Below, piece by piece: positions 40,968 through 51,609 of a DNA stretch of 64,000 nucleotides. The translations under genes were made by a program, and so were the position numbers. The DNA comes from Polyangium mundeleinium (GTDB taxonomy: Bacteria; Myxococcota_A; Polyangia; Polyangiales; Polyangiaceae), in NCBI RefSeq assembly GCF_028369105.1, contig NZ_JAQNDO010000001.1, forward strand, positions 7,596,501-7,660,500. Reading direction: 5' to 3'. Below the pieces are notes generated by a model, which saw only the letters and a program-made list of their open reading frames with translations, did no database searches and was not told the DNA's origin. Position 1 is the first letter of the stretch. The number at the start of each line of letters is the position of its first letter.

Positions 40968-41672
40968 TCAGGGGATGACGAAGAGCGTGAGGGGGCGGCG
41001 ATCTCGAACGGCGCCGGTCGTCTCGACGAAGAGCACGTCGACGCGCTCGCCCGCCGGGGTGTCGACGTCGACCGTGATCGTCTCGGCGCCCCCCGGCGCG
41101 AGGAGGAACGGCTCCGTCGGCGTGAAGCCGAATGTGGCGGTCCCGCGGCGGAGGCGCGGCGCGAGGAACGAGAGTTCGTCCGGACATTCATTGCGGACGA
41201 CGAGGTTTTCCGTCGCGCCCGCTCCGGGGAACGAGAGGGAAAGCGCGGGCTCGATCACGAGGCAATCGGAGAGCGGCCGCGGACCCGGCTGGAACGTGGC
41301 GCCGCCGGGGCTCAGGACGAGATCGACGGGGTTCGAGCGGCCGCCGCCCGGCCCCACGATCTCGACGCGGAATTCATGCATTTCTGCGCCGGGAACGGTG
41401 AGGTCGAAGCTCCCATCTGCGGCGACCTTCGCCACGAACGGCGGGTCCGCCGTGTCCAGGTTCGTGACCACGACGTTGCTTTCGGGCGGCGCGGCCGCGC
41501 CGGGCTCGCCCTTGAAACGCACGGTCTCCGACATGTCCATGGGCCCACCGGGCGAGATGAGATCCGCGAAGAGCGTGGGTTCTTCGGGAGGCGTCGGCTG
41601 GGGGCTCACGAGGCACGCCCCAAGCGCGAACGACGCAGCAAGCAGACGAAGAACCACGCGACCGGAAATCAT
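40968..41672 (-). CDS. Lipoprotein with Ig-like beta domain
   Basis: A 234-residue predicted lipoprotein. ATG 41672 opens a signal peptide ending in LGAC (RVVLRLLAASFALGACLVSP). The rest is beta-rich: NVVVTNLDTADPPFVAKVAA, GSFDLTVPGAEMHEFRVEIVG (Ig-like or CARDB-like strand pattern), then NLVVRNECPDELSFLAPRLRR and FLLAPGGAETITVDVDTPAG, similar to ASPM-SPD-2-Hydin/choice-of-anchor domains. No catalytic motif. The Kazal lipoprotein is 34 bp downstream. Divergent from the giant regulator at 41793; longer readings upstream are antisense to that gene. Confidence 0.75.
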   Translation of the reverse strand: MISGRVVLRLLAASFALGACLVSPQPTPPEEPTLFADLISPGGPMDMSETVRFKGEPGAAAPPESNVVVTNLDTADPPFVAKVAADGSFDLTVPGAEMHEFRVEIVGPGGGRSNPVDLVLSPGGATFQPGPRPLSDCLVIEPALSLSFPGAGATENLVVRNECPDELSFLAPRLRRGTATFGFTPTEPFLLAPGGAETITVDVDTPAGERVDVLFVETTGAVRDRRPLTLFVIP

Positions 41673-41765
41673 GCGCGGGCCCCCTAGCAGGCGGCGTACC
41701 AAGGTCACGCCACGCAGAAAACATGCGGATTTGCGAAGGGCAACGAGGGGGCCCCCTCCCGGCAA

Positions 41766-41790
41766 GTGTCTCCTTGAGACATTGAGACAC
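41766..41790. promoter_or_regulatory. Repeat cluster directly before the giant regulator
   Basis: GTGTCTC (41766-41772) and GAGACAC (41784-41790) are perfect inverted repeats. Between and through them run two tandem copies of TTGAGACA (41774-41789). The cluster ends 2 bp before ATG 41793, so it could be an operator or a leader structure that controls translation, possibly autoregulatory. Confidence 0.45.
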
Positions 41791-41792
41791 GT

Positions 41793-44700
41793 ATGGGACA
41801 CTTCGCGGTCTTGGTCGTCCAGGGAGAGATCCTCGCCCACCGTTATCGGATCATCGCAACGCTCGGCGAGGGCGGCCTCGCGCGGACGTTCCTCGCGAAA
41901 GACCTCGTCCTCGAGACCAACGTCGCGCTGAAGGTGCTGCGGCGCGCGGAGGACGAGTGGGCGCTCCGCGCAGAGCTCGGTTATCTCGCCGGCCTCGTTC
42001 ACCCGCACCTCGTCCGCGTGCTCGATTTCGGGTCGCTGCCGCGGGACGGCGAGCGCGCTGCGCTGCACTACCTCGCGACCGAGGTCGTCGAGGGGCGCGA
42101 GCTCGATCGGGCGGCGCTTGCATTCGAAGCGCTCCGCGCGCCGCTCGTCGATGCCCTCTCCGCGCTCGCGTTCCTGCATCACCTCGGGCTCAGGCACGGC
42201 GATTTCAAGCCTGCGAACGTGCTCGTCGACACGCGTGGCCGCGGCGTGCTGCTCGATCTGTCGTGCGCCGGCCGGCTCGGGAGGGCAGCGGCGCCGAGCG
42301 GGACGCCGCGCTTCATCGCACCGGAGGTTCTCCGCGGCGAGCGCGCCGATGCGCGCAGCGACCTCTATGCCGTCGGCGTCACGCTGCGCGAGCTCGCGCG
42401 CGGGCACGAGCTGCCGCCTTTGGTGGAGCGCCTCGCGAGCCGGCTCGTCGACCCGGATCCCGCCGCGCGTCCCGCCTCCGCGGAGGAGGTCATCGAAGCG
42501 CTCGGCGGGCACGCGTCGTGGGTGCGCGTGCCGCCGCGGGATGCGCCGCGGATCGTGGGCCGAGAGGCCGAGCTCGGCCGTCTCGTCGCGCTCCTCGATC
42601 GCCTCGAAGCAGGGCTCGCCGGGCCACGCGTGGCCGTCGTCCGGGGCCCCGAAGGCGCAGGGAGGAGCCGGCTGCTGCGCGAGTTCAAGTGGATCGCGCA
42701 GACGCGGGTGGCGACCGTCGAAGCCCTCGCCACGACGCGGCGTCCGTTCGGATCCCTCGTGGAGCGCGCCACCTCCGCGCCTCATGCCGAAGGCGGCCTG
42801 CGCGCCGCGCTCGAAGCGCGGGATCGGCTGGTTCGTCGGGGCACACCGGTGGCGCTGCTCGTGGACGACGTTCACCTCCTGCCCGACGACGACCGCGAAG
42901 CGCTCTCGGCCCTCGCGCGGTCGCTCGATCCGGCCGATCCGGCGCTCGTCGTCGTCACCGAAATCGATCACGCAACGGGCATGTTCCTGGGCGGCGCACC
43001 CGCCGGCTGCGAGGTGATCGGGCTCGGGCCGCTCCCGGCGCACGCGGTGAAGCAATGGATGCTGGACGTGGGTCTCTCCGGCGTCGAGGCGGAGCTCTGC
43101 GCGGCCACGGGCGGTCACGCCGCGGCGATCGCCGACGTCGTCGCGGAGATCCAAGCCGGCAGCGTCGCAGAGGGCGAGCTCGATCGTGCGGTCGCGAAGG
43201 GCAGGTCCGCCCGAAACGAGGCGATCCGCGAGGCCCACGCGGCGATCGCCGCGTCGTTCGACGCACGCGTGGCCGATGCCGCAGCGTCGGCCGAAGAACG
43301 CATCCAGGCGGCAGGACAGGCCCTGCAGCACTGGGCGCTCGCGGGACAAAGGGCCGAGTCCGCGCGTCGGCTCGCGGAGCACAGGGCGGACGCAGTGAAG
43401 CATCCACGCGCGTTCCGGGGCGCGGCAGAAGCCGTGCTCGACGCCGAACACGCCGACGATGAGGCGTGGCACCTCGCGGTGCGAGTCATCGAGCTCGCCG
43501 GCAATCCGGCCCGCGCGCGCGAGGCGATCGAACGAAGGTTGCCACGCCTCCGAAAAGGGGCGCGGCGCGGCGGCGCGCTCCTCACGCTCGCGAGTTGCCT
43601 CGCGCAGCAGGGAGAAGCGCAGCGGGCGCTCACGGTCCTCGCAGAGGCCGCGCGCGAGCCGCTCGACGACGTGGGACAGGCGCGGCGTGCGGATCTCGAA
43701 GCACGTGCGCTCACGCGGCTCGGGCGCCATGCAGAAGCGCGCGGGGTCGCCGAGGCCGCGCTCGCAGCCGCGCCTACGCTGCCGGACGACGACGTGCGTG
43801 CCGACCTGCTGGAGGATCTCGTCGTCGCCGCGACCCACCTCGGCGATCTCCGCACGGCACGCCATTTCCTGGAGCTGCTCTCGGCGGCCGCGACCGAGCG
43901 CTCGCCGCGGCGTTTGCTCCGCGCACGGAGCTACCGCGCCATTCACGACTACCGCGCGGGCGACGTCCGCGCGGCGCTCGCCGGCCACCGCGAGGCGTTG
44001 TGGATCGCGGAGGAGCACGGCCTGAGCGACGCCATCGCGCGGACGTGCTCGAACCTCGGCACCGCGTGCCACCAGCTCGGCAGGTTCGCGGAGGCCCTCG
44101 ACGCCTACGAGCGCGGCGCGCGGGTCAGCCGCGCGCTCGGCCAGCAAGACATCGGCCTGCTGTTCGCCTCGAACCTCGCGAAGTTATGGGCCGACGTCGG
44201 CGCGTTCGAGCGCGGCCTCCGCACCGCGACACGAACCGAGGCAGAGGCCACGGCCACCGGGCTTGCGGCCATTGCCGCTGCGGCCGCGTCGGCAGCGGGG
44301 GAAAACGCATGGGGCCTCGGGGATCTCGCGCTCGCCCGCGACGCCGCCGAGCGGGCCCGCGTGGCCTTCGGCCAGCTCGGCATGGCGCGCGAGGCGGCCG
44401 AAGTCGCGCTCGAACGCGCTGACATCGAGCTTGCCGCCGGTGACCTCCCGGCCAGCGCCCGCGCCCTCGATGCAGTGGCCGGCGAGGCGCGCGAGGCGCC
44501 CGACGTCGCCGCACGTGAAGCCCTCGGGCGGGCGGAGCTCGACCGCCTGCGTGGTTTGCCTGCCGGCGAGCTGCATCGGCTCGAAGAAGCGCTCAGCGCC
44601 GCCGATCGCGCAGGGCAGCCCGACCTCGTCGCCGTTTGCGCGAGCCGGCTCGCCGCCGCGCTCGACAATACCGGCGAACGCGCCCGCGCCTCGACGCTCC

Positions 44701-46394
44701 GCGCACGCGCGGACGCGCTGTGGGAGGAGGCCGCCTCGGGCCTCGCGCCGGAGCTTCGGAGCGCATTTTTCGCCCATCCACGACGGCGAACACGGGCGCC
44801 CGTCCCGCGCCACGTCGCCGACGCGTCGCAGGGACGCGCGGACAAACTCGCGCGCTTGCTCGACCTCTACCGGAAGCTCAATGGCACCGACGAGGCGAGC
44901 GGCATCCTCGTGATGGCGCTCGACGCCGCGATCGAGCTGACGGGCGCCGAACGAGGCTTCCTCGTGCTCGAAGACCCGCGCTCGGGGGCGCTGCACGTGC
45001 CGGCCGCGCGCAACGTCGATCGCGAGCAGATCGGCAAGAGCCACCTCAAGTACAGCCGCTCGATCGCCGAAAAGGCCATGCGGACGGCCCTGCCCGTCTG
45101 CACTGCCGACGCGCGCGAGGACGAACGTTTCCGGGACAATGCCTCCGTGCACGCCATGCGCCTCCGCTCCGTCATTGCCGTCCCGATCCGCTCCCCCGAC
45201 GGCGTGATCGGCGCGCTTTACCTCGACAATCGCTTCACCGAGGCGCGGTTTCGCGAGGCGGACATCGACCTGCTCCTCGGGTTCGCCGATCATGTCGCGC
45301 TGGTCCTCCGGCGCGCGCGCCTCATCGACGACCTCCGGCGCCGCACCGAAGAGCTCGAAGCCGAGCGCAGCAAGGTCGAGGAGCTGGCGCGGCTCCAGGC
45401 CGCCGAGATCGTACGCCTCGGCGACGAGGTGCGCGCGAAGCAGGAGGCGCTCGACCATCGCCACGACGATCGGGGAATGGTCGGCCGCAGCCCTGCCCTC
45501 CGCCGCGTGCTCGCGACGCTCGACCGCGTCGTCGCGTCACCACTCCCGGTGCTCGTCCTCGGGGAGAGCGGCACCGGCAAGGAGCTCGTCGCGCGCGCCG
45601 TGCACGACGCGAGCCCGCGCCGGTCAGGCCCTTTCGTGGGGATCAACTGCGCGGCCTTGCCGGCGAGCCTCCTCGAAGCGGAACTCTTTGGCCACAAACG
45701 AGGCGCGTTCACCGGCGCGGATCGCGACCGCGCGGGCCTCATGGTGGCGGCGTCGGGCGGGACGCTTTTCCTCGACGAGCTCGGCGAAATGCCGCTCGAA
45801 GTGCAGGCCAAATTGCTCCGCGTCCTGCAGGAGCGCGTGGTGCGCCCCCTCGGGAGCGACACGACGGTCCCCGTCGATTTTCGGCTCGTCTGCGCGACGA
45901 ACCGCGCTCTCCGGGCCGAGGTGCGTTTCGGCCGCTTTCGCGAGGATCTTTATTACCGCGTCGGCGTCGTCGAGGTCACGCTGCCGCCCCTTCGCGACCG
46001 GCTCGAAGACCTGCCGGAGCTCGCGGCCCACCTCGTCGCGCGCGCGTCCCGGGAGCTCGGCAGGCCAGCGCCGCGCATCACGCCGTCGGCGATGCGCGTG
46101 CTGCTCGCCCATTCCTGGCCCGGCAATGTGCGCGAGCTCGAAAACGTGCTCATGAAGGCGATCGTGCTCGCCGAAGGCGACGTGATCCGGCCCGGGGATC
46201 TCGGCCTCGGCGACGCACGGCCCTGGCCCTCACGGCGGATCGAGCGGCCGCGCGGGGACGCCGAGCGCGAGGTCATCCTCCGCGCGCTCGCCGACAGCGG
46301 CTGGAATGCCGCGCTGGCGGCACGATCCCTCGCCATTCCACGAGCGACCTTCTATCGTCGCCTCGAACGTTATGGCATCACGCGACCCAGGTGA
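41793..46394 (+). CDS. Giant kinase-ATPase-TPR-GAF-sigma54 activator fusion
   Basis: A 1533-residue soluble regulator. The kinase-like domain (about 15-240) keeps the glycine loop ([12 protein letters not shown]) and ATP lysine ([10 protein letters not shown]). Its catalytic loop reads HGDFKPAN (HRD to HGD) and the DFG position reads DLS (LLDLSCAG). A STAND/MalT-like ATPase follows ([12 protein letters not shown]; Walker [12 protein letters not shown] with Arg for Lys), then TPR repeats (about 530-980; [42 protein letters not shown]). A GAF domain (about 1015-1175; [20 protein letters not shown]) precedes a complete sigma-54 AAA+ domain ([27 protein letters not shown]) and a Fis-type HTH ([20 protein letters not shown]). 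The AAA+ part should be active; kinase activity is uncertain. It may regulate the surface protein gene that follows. Confidence 0.9.
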   Translation: MGHFAVLVVQGEILAHRYRIIATLGEGGLARTFLAKDLVLETNVALKVLRRAEDEWALRAELGYLAGLVHPHLVRVLDFGSLPRDGERAALHYLATEVVEGRELDRAALAFEALRAPLVDALSALAFLHHLGLRHGDFKPANVLVDTRGRGVLLDLSCAGRLGRAAAPSGTPRFIAPEVLRGERADARSDLYAVGVTLRELARGHELPPLVERLASRLVDPDPAARPASAEEVIEALGGHASWVRVPPRDAPRIVGREAELGRLVALLDRLEAGLAGPRVAVVRGPEGAGRSRLLREFKWIAQTRVATVEALATTRRPFGSLVERATSAPHAEGGLRAALEARDRLVRRGTPVALLVDDVHLLPDDDREALSALARSLDPADPALVVVTEIDHATGMFLGGAPAGCEVIGLGPLPAHAVKQWMLDVGLSGVEAELCAATGGHAAAIADVVAEIQAGSVAEGELDRAVAKGRSARNEAIREAHAAIAASFDARVADAAASAEERIQAAGQALQHWALAGQRAESARRLAEHRADAVKHPRAFRGAAEAVLDAEHADDEAWHLAVRVIELAGNPARAREAIERRLPRLRKGARRGGALLTLASCLAQQGEAQRALTVLAEAAREPLDDVGQARRADLEARALTRLGRHAEARGVAEAALAAAPTLPDDDVRADLLEDLVVAATHLGDLRTARHFLELLSAAATERSPRRLLRARSYRAIHDYRAGDVRAALAGHREALWIAEEHGLSDAIARTCSNLGTACHQLGRFAEALDAYERGARVSRALGQQDIGLLFASNLAKLWADVGAFERGLRTATRTEAEATATGLAAIAAAAASAAGENAWGLGDLALARDAAERARVAFGQLGMAREAAEVALERADIELAAGDLPASARALDAVAGEAREAPDVAAREALGRAELDRLRGLPAGELHRLEEALSAADRAGQPDLVAVCASRLAAALDNTGERARASTLRARADALWEEAASGLAPELRSAFFAHPRRRTRAPVPRHVADASQGRADKLARLLDLYRKLNGTDEASGILVMALDAAIELTGAERGFLVLEDPRSGALHVPAARNVDREQIGKSHLKYSRSIAEKAMRTALPVCTADAREDERFRDNASVHAMRLRSVIAVPIRSPDGVIGALYLDNRFTEARFREADIDLLLGFADHVALVLRRARLIDDLRRRTEELEAERSKVEELARLQAAEIVRLGDEVRAKQEALDHRHDDRGMVGRSPALRRVLATLDRVVASPLPVLVLGESGTGKELVARAVHDASPRRSGPFVGINCAALPASLLEAELFGHKRGAFTGADRDRAGLMVAASGGTLFLDELGEMPLEVQAKLLRVLQERVVRPLGSDTTVPVDFRLVCATNRALRAEVRFGRFREDLYYRVGVVEVTLPPLRDRLEDLPELAAHLVARASRELGRPAPRITPSAMRVLLAHSWPGNVRELENVLMKAIVLAEGDVIRPGDLGLGDARPWPSRRIERPRGDAEREVILRALADSGWNAALAARSLAIPRATFYRRLERYGITRPR

Positions 46395-46532
46395 TCCCGG
46401 TTGCGCAAAGCATCGCCGCAGCGCGTAATTCCGGTTGACACGCTGGCTTACCTGCCGCCAGATGCGAGCGAGATCGGCGCCTGCCTCGGTTCGAAGGCCC
46501 GGGGCGGGCCAACATCCTGCGAGGAAACTGGC

Positions 46533-49500
46533 ATGTCTACGGTTTTGCGCGCGTCCTGCTCCCCCGGGTCCCTGGTTCGATCGCGGCCGCGCACGGCGCG
46601 CACGGCCTTGTGGTTCACGCTGGTGAGTGCCTCGCTCGGGTGTACGACCGCAGAGCGGCCCGAGGGCGGCGCGCAGGCGACGGAGGCGCCCCCGAGCCAG
46701 GCCCCGGCGTCCGCTGCGGGGCAACTCGGGCTCGGCGATGTCATGCGACGCGTCCATTTCGCGTTTCGCCCCGAAGGAGATTCGTTCCGCGGGGGCCACA
46801 CGACGTATGCCGTACGCGCGGATGCGCGCTCGTTCGAGGTCGCGCCGTACCAACCCACTGAGGAGGACTCAGGGCGCGATGCGGTGAAAGGCGCCGCGTT
46901 CGTCGCCACCCTGACGTCGATCGAGCGCGGCGGCGTATCCTTGCAGGGCGCGCGCGACGCGCGAGCGGACCTCGATCCGAGCGCGCGTGTCGCCATCACG
47001 CACGGCGACGTGGTCGAGCACCTCGAAAACACCGAGCAGGGCGTCGAGCAGAGCTTCTCGTTCGCGAAAAAGCCCGAGGGTCGCGGGGATCTCGAGGTCC
47101 GGATCGCGGTCTCGGGGGAGATCTTCACGAAAGAAACCGAGACGGGGCTTCATTTCGTCGATCCGGCGACGGGGCTCGGCGTGCGTTATGGCGTCGCGAC
47201 GTGGATCGACGCTCGCGGGCAAAAAACTTCGGTGCCCGTCGATTTCGAGGCGGGGCACATCGTCTTGCGGGTCCCGGAGCGGGCGCTCGACGAAGGCGCG
47301 TTTCCAGCCGTCCTCGACCCGGTCATCGGGCCCGAGTTCGGAATCGATGGGGTCATCCAGGGTGGCGCAGCCGGGACCCAAACGGAGTCGGCCGTCGCCT
47401 ACGGCGGCGGGAACTACCTCGTCGTCTGGCGTGACGCGCGCACGGGCACGGATGATCTCTATGGTGTTCGCGTCTCGAGCACAGGGACGATCCTCGATAC
47501 CTCCGGCATCGTGATCTCCAATGCAGCCGGCATCCAGCAGAAGCCCGACATCGCCTTCGATGGGACGAACTGGATGGTCACGTGGACCGACCAGCGGCAA
47601 GACGCCCAGGGGGACATCTACGCCGCGCGCGTGAGCAGCAGCGGCGCCGTGCTCGATCCCGACGGGATCCCGGTCGCCACGGTGAGCGCGATGGGTGGGG
47701 AGGGGCCGGCGGCCGTCGCGTTCGGCAGCACGCACCACCTCGTCGCCTACAGGCGCAGCTACGGTCTTTATGGTCGTTTGATCGCGCCCGATGGGACGAT
47801 GACCCCGGAGTTCACGTTCGCGTCCAGCAATACCTACATCGACGACATCAGCATCGCGTTCAACGGGGCGAACTATCTGGTGGTGTTCGACAACCTCAAC
47901 GCGAGCACGAGCTACGTCCACGGCCGCCGCGTCTCGCCCTCGGGCACGGTGCTCGACGCGTCGAACCTCACGATTTGCTCCTATTGCACGACGAGCGACC
48001 TCGACGTCGCCTCCGATGGCACGAACTGGTTCGCCGTGTGGCGGGACAGCGGCATCTATGGCCAGCGCATCACGAATGCGGGTGCGATCCTCGATACGAG
48101 CTCCGGCAAGTACCTCGCGGAGTCGAGCTCCGCCCTCTCGGTGGCCTTCGCAGGCAATGGCTATGGCGTGTTCGGGACGACGAGCAACGAAATTTACGGT
48201 CTGTTCGTCGATTCGCTCGGCAACGTGACGATCCCGAAGACGGCCCTCATCGCCGAGCCCGGCTCGAGCTCGATGGCGGCGGCGGCGCACGACGGGACGA
48301 ACTTCTTCCTCGCCTTCACGGATACCCGGCAGGCGAGCTCCGCCAACCCGTCGGACGTCTTCGGGCTGCGCGTCTCGAACACGTTCACCAAGGTCGACGC
48401 GACGAGCCAGCTCCTCTCCCGCGCGGCGAACGCGCAAGCGCGCCCCGCCGTGGCCTACAACGGGACGAATTACCTCGCGGTCTGGGAGGACCGACGTCCG
48501 GGCACGACGACGGACATCTATGGGGCGCGGTTGACGACGAGCGGCGCGGTGCTCGATCCGAGCGGGATCGCGATTTCGCAGGCCACGGGCAGCGAATACT
48601 CTCCCTCGGTCGCCTCGCTCGGCACCGATTGGCTCGTCGCCTGGACCGATGGCCGCGCCGGCAACGACGACGTCTACGCCACGCGCGTCAGCGGCACCGG
48701 GAGCGCGCTCGATCCGTCGGGGCTGCCGATCGCGACTGCCACCGGCAGCCAGAGCACGCCCGCGGTCTCGTCGGATGGAACGAACTGGCTCGTCACATGG
48801 CAAGACGCCGTGAATGCCGAGATCTGGGCGAGCCGCGTCTCCCCGGCCGCGACGGTGCTCGATGGCTCGGGTATTCAAATTTCGACGGGCGGCGGCTCAT
48901 CGCCCGCGGTGGCCTACAATGGGACGAACTACCTCGTCGCCTGGTCGAGGCCCGGGGCGATGGGGTACGACGTCGCGGCAGCGCGCCTGACGCCGGCCGG
49001 CGCCGTGCTCGACACGGGCAACTTCGCCATCAACGTCGCTGCCACCTCCGCGCCCGAGTACGAGCCCTCCGTCACGTCGAATGGCGTCGAATGGCTGGTC
49101 GCGTGGTACACGAGCAGCGACGTTCGTGGCGCGCGGGTGGGTAGCACCGGCGCCGTGCTCGATCCCATGGGGATCGGCATCTCCACGGCGGCGAACACGC
49201 AACGCACGGCGCGAGCGGTCTGGGACGGCACGCAATACTGGGTCGTTTGGCAAGACGACCGCGCGGTGAGCGGCCGCCAGGACATCTACGGCGCGCGCCT
49301 CACGCCCGGCGGGGTCGTGACGGACACGACGGGCATCGTCCTCGCGAATGATCCGGCGCAAAACGAGCTCACCCCCGCGATCGCCGCGGGCCCCTCCAAG
49401 GAGGCGCTGCTCGTCTACCAGCGCTTCGACACGGCGCAGCCTCATGGCGCCGATCGGGTCTGGGCCCGCCTCGTCTCGGATCCGACGCTCGGCGTGAACG

Positions 49501-51224
49501 GCGTCTCCTGCCAGACCGGCGCCCAGTGCGCGAGCGGATCGTGCGTCGACGGGGTCTGCTGCGACACGGGGTGCAATGGCGCCTGCGTGGCCTGCACGGC
49601 GACGAAGAAGGGTGGCGGCCTCGACGGCGAATGTGGCCCCATCACGATGGGCTCGGACCCGGACAACGAGTGCGCGAACCAGGCCGCGAGCTCCTGCGGC
49701 ACGACGGGGAGCTGCAATGGCGCGGGCGCCTGCCAGCTCCACGCGCAGGGCACGCCATGCGGAGCGGTCTGCGTGGGGGATTCCGCGCAGTCGAACACGT
49801 GTAATGGAATGGGCACGTGCGCAGCCGCAGGGACCGCCACGAGCTGCGCGCCGTATGCCTGCGTGGCGGGGGCGTGCAACACGACCTGCACGGCGAACGC
49901 CGATTGCACGGCGGGCAACGTGTGCGTCGGCGGCGTCTGCGGCGAGCTCGAGCCGAACGGCGCCGCCTGCACGAGCGACGTCTGGTGCCAATCAGGCGCT
50001 TGCGTCGACGGCGTCTGCTGCAACACGGCCTGCACCGGCCTTTGCGAGGCGTGCACCACGGCGAAAAAGGGCGCCGGCGCGAACGGCGTGTGCGGGCCCA
50101 TCGCGAGCGGGACGGATCCCGAGAATGAATGCGCGCTCGAAGCTGCCGGGAGCTGCGGGCAAAATGGCCAATGCAATGGCGCGGGGGCCTGCCAGCTTCA
50201 TGCGCAGGGGACCTCCTGCGGGGCCTCGCTTTGCCAGGGGACCATCGTCAAGGGGCAGATCTGCGATGGCATGGGCCAGTGCGTGTCCGACCCGGCGGGG
50301 AAGGAGTGCGCGCCTTACGTTTGCTCGGCGGGATCGTGCAAGAATCCGTGCGCGAACGACAACGAATGCCTGTCCGGCACCCTTTGCATCGGCGGCGCCT
50401 GCAAGCCCCCGGGGATGCCCGGCGTCCCCTGCTCGACCGGCGCCGCGTGCAGCTCGGGCTTCTGCGTCGACGGCGTCTGCTGCGACACGGCCTGCGAGGG
50501 CTCCTGCGAGGCCTGCACGGCCGCCAAGAAAGGCCAGGGGGCCGACGGGCAATGCCAGCCCATCAAGATGGGCACGGATCCCGACGACGAGTGCGCGGCG
50601 CAGCCGCCTTCGAGCTGCGGGCTCGACGGGCAATGCAACGGGGCCGGCGATTGCGCGATGTATGCGGCGGGCACGCCGTGCGCGGCGGGCTCCTGCGAGG
50701 GAACCACGCAGACGAACCCCTCGCAATGCGATGGGAGCGGGACGTGCGCCCCGGGCACGCAGGCGAGCTGCGTGGAAGGATATGCATGCGTCGCGAACAA
50801 ATGCGCCACGAGCTGCACGGACGACACGGCGTGCGCCCCGGGCTACGTGTGCAATGTCGCGATGAAATGGTGTGAGCCCATGGCCCAGGCAGGATCGAGC
50901 AGCAGCTCCGGTACCGGCGGCGGCGCGAGCAGCTCCAGCGCCGGCGGCTCCAATCCCGGCGCGGGCGGCTCGAATCCTGGCGCGGGCGGCTCGAATCCTG
51001 GCGCGGGCGGCGCGGGCGGCGTCGGCGGCGATTCTTCCGGCTCCGGCGGGCGTGATTCCACGGGTGATGAGGGTTGCGGATGCAAGGTCGCGGGCGCGCC
51101 CCGCGCGGAGTCCCTCGCGCCGAGCGCGCTGATCGCATGGGCCCTGGGCATCGTTTTGCGCAGGCGCGTACGCAGGAACAGGAAGGGGCATGGGTACGGG
51201 TCCAGCGCCGATCAATCGAGGTGA
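46533..51224 (+). CDS. Giant MYXO-CTERM surface protein with propeller and Cys-rich repeats
   Basis: A 1563-residue exported protein. It has an N-terminal signal with a lipobox-like end (RTALWFTLVSASLGCTTAER). Residues about 280-980 are more than ten propeller-type repeats of the form GTNYLVVWRDARTGTDDLYG ... GTILDTSGIVIS. About 990-1440 holds three long Cys-rich modules, each containing SGSCVDGVCCDTGC and EACT or VACTATKKG, followed by D-P-[DE]-[ND]-E-C and NGAGACQLHAQGTPC. A Ser/Gly linker with SNPGAGG repeats precedes the tail GCGCKVAGAP, a hydrophobic segment (SALIAWALGIVLRR) and a basic end, fitting MYXO-CTERM sorting to the surface. Start ATG 46533 behind GAGGAAA. Likely an adhesin or prey/substrate-contact protein; function not proven. 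Confidence 0.85.
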   Translation: MSTVLRASCSPGSLVRSRPRTARTALWFTLVSASLGCTTAERPEGGAQATEAPPSQAPASAAGQLGLGDVMRRVHFAFRPEGDSFRGGHTTYAVRADARSFEVAPYQPTEEDSGRDAVKGAAFVATLTSIERGGVSLQGARDARADLDPSARVAITHGDVVEHLENTEQGVEQSFSFAKKPEGRGDLEVRIAVSGEIFTKETETGLHFVDPATGLGVRYGVATWIDARGQKTSVPVDFEAGHIVLRVPERALDEGAFPAVLDPVIGPEFGIDGVIQGGAAGTQTESAVAYGGGNYLVVWRDARTGTDDLYGVRVSSTGTILDTSGIVISNAAGIQQKPDIAFDGTNWMVTWTDQRQDAQGDIYAARVSSSGAVLDPDGIPVATVSAMGGEGPAAVAFGSTHHLVAYRRSYGLYGRLIAPDGTMTPEFTFASSNTYIDDISIAFNGANYLVVFDNLNASTSYVHGRRVSPSGTVLDASNLTICSYCTTSDLDVASDGTNWFAVWRDSGIYGQRITNAGAILDTSSGKYLAESSSALSVAFAGNGYGVFGTTSNEIYGLFVDSLGNVTIPKTALIAEPGSSSMAAAAHDGTNFFLAFTDTRQASSANPSDVFGLRVSNTFTKVDATSQLLSRAANAQARPAVAYNGTNYLAVWEDRRPGTTTDIYGARLTTSGAVLDPSGIAISQATGSEYSPSVASLGTDWLVAWTDGRAGNDDVYATRVSGTGSALDPSGLPIATATGSQSTPAVSSDGTNWLVTWQDAVNAEIWASRVSPAATVLDGSGIQISTGGGSSPAVAYNGTNYLVAWSRPGAMGYDVAAARLTPAGAVLDTGNFAINVAATSAPEYEPSVTSNGVEWLVAWYTSSDVRGARVGSTGAVLDPMGIGISTAANTQRTARAVWDGTQYWVVWQDDRAVSGRQDIYGARLTPGGVVTDTTGIVLANDPAQNELTPAIAAGPSKEALLVYQRFDTAQPHGADRVWARLVSDPTLGVNGVSCQTGAQCASGSCVDGVCCDTGCNGACVACTATKKGGGLDGECGPITMGSDPDNECANQAASSCGTTGSCNGAGACQLHAQGTPCGAVCVGDSAQSNTCNGMGTCAAAGTATSCAPYACVAGACNTTCTANADCTAGNVCVGGVCGELEPNGAACTSDVWCQSGACVDGVCCNTACTGLCEACTTAKKGAGANGVCGPIASGTDPENECALEAAGSCGQNGQCNGAGACQLHAQGTSCGASLCQGTIVKGQICDGMGQCVSDPAGKECAPYVCSAGSCKNPCANDNECLSGTLCIGGACKPPGMPGVPCSTGAACSSGFCVDGVCCDTACEGSCEACTAAKKGQGADGQCQPIKMGTDPDDECAAQPPSSCGLDGQCNGAGDCAMYAAGTPCAAGSCEGTTQTNPSQCDGSGTCAPGTQASCVEGYACVANKCATSCTDDTACAPGYVCNVAMKWCEPMAQAGSSSSSGTGGGASSSSAGGSNPGAGGSNPGAGGSNPGAGGAGGVGGDSSGSGGRDSTGDEGCGCKVAGAPRAESLAPSALIAWALGIVLRRRVRRNRKGHGYGSSADQSR
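50944..51006 (+). repeat. Three 21-bp in-frame repeats (GGSNPGA)
   Basis: Three near-identical 21-bp units encode GGSNPGA in the linker before the C-terminal sorting signal of the giant surface protein. Units two and three are almost identical at the DNA level, pointing to recent slippage. Confidence 0.7.
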
Positions 51225-51561
51225 CTTATTCTGGATCGAACCGGATGCATCCCGCGGGTCCGTCCCGGGTTACTTTCATCCGCATGTGGTGGTGCAGGAC
51301 GATCTCTTCAACCATTCGCGCATCCATACCGTGGTCGTATGTGCATTGACGTCGAACTTGCACCGCGCCCACGAGCCCGGAAACGTGCTGCTCGACGAGG
51401 GTGAAGGCAACCTGCCCAAGCGGAGCGTCGTGGTCGTGTCGCAAATCTCTTCGGTGGAGAAGGCACGCCTCGGCGAGCGCATCGGGGCGCTCTCCGACGA
51501 GCGGGTGGAGCAGATTCTCGCGGGCCTGCGATTTCAGCAAACGTCGTTCTTCCATCGGTAG
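51190..51561 (+). CDS. MazF/PemK-like toxin, no partner gene visible
   Basis: A 123-residue SH3-barrel-type endoribonuclease of the PemK/MazF family: INRGDLFWIEPDASRGS, HPHVVVQDDLFNHSRIHTVV, VCALTSNLHRAHEPGNVLL, LPKRSVVVVSQISSVEKARL and SDERVEQILAGLRFQ align with family hallmarks, including the RGD loop and the TSN region carrying the active-site Thr/Ser. MazF-type toxins cut mRNA at short sequence motifs. The gene starts (ATG 51190) inside the last 35 bp of the giant surface protein gene, so there is no room for an upstream antitoxin, and the downstream gene is unrelated. It is either an orphan or has evolved another role. A GGAAGGGG site precedes the start. Confidence 0.85.
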   Translation: MGTGPAPINRGDLFWIEPDASRGSVPGYFHPHVVVQDDLFNHSRIHTVVVCALTSNLHRAHEPGNVLLDEGEGNLPKRSVVVVSQISSVEKARLGERIGALSDERVEQILAGLRFQQTSFFHR

Positions 51562-51609
51562 CTCCCCTCCCCTTGTGGGGTCGACAATGGTAGGAGCAAG
51601 GAGACGCCC

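Noticed and set aside
40968..44147. A 1059-codon frame on the minus strand
   Set aside because: All but the last 234 codons are antisense to the giant regulator, whose domains are unmistakable; the upstream translation is Arg/Ala/Glu-rich and non-domain-like, as expected for antisense of GC-rich genes.
46434..46465. TTGACA at 46435 as promoter for the giant surface protein
   Set aside because: The -35 is perfect but no acceptable -10 is found at 16-18 bp; kept only as a weak possibility.
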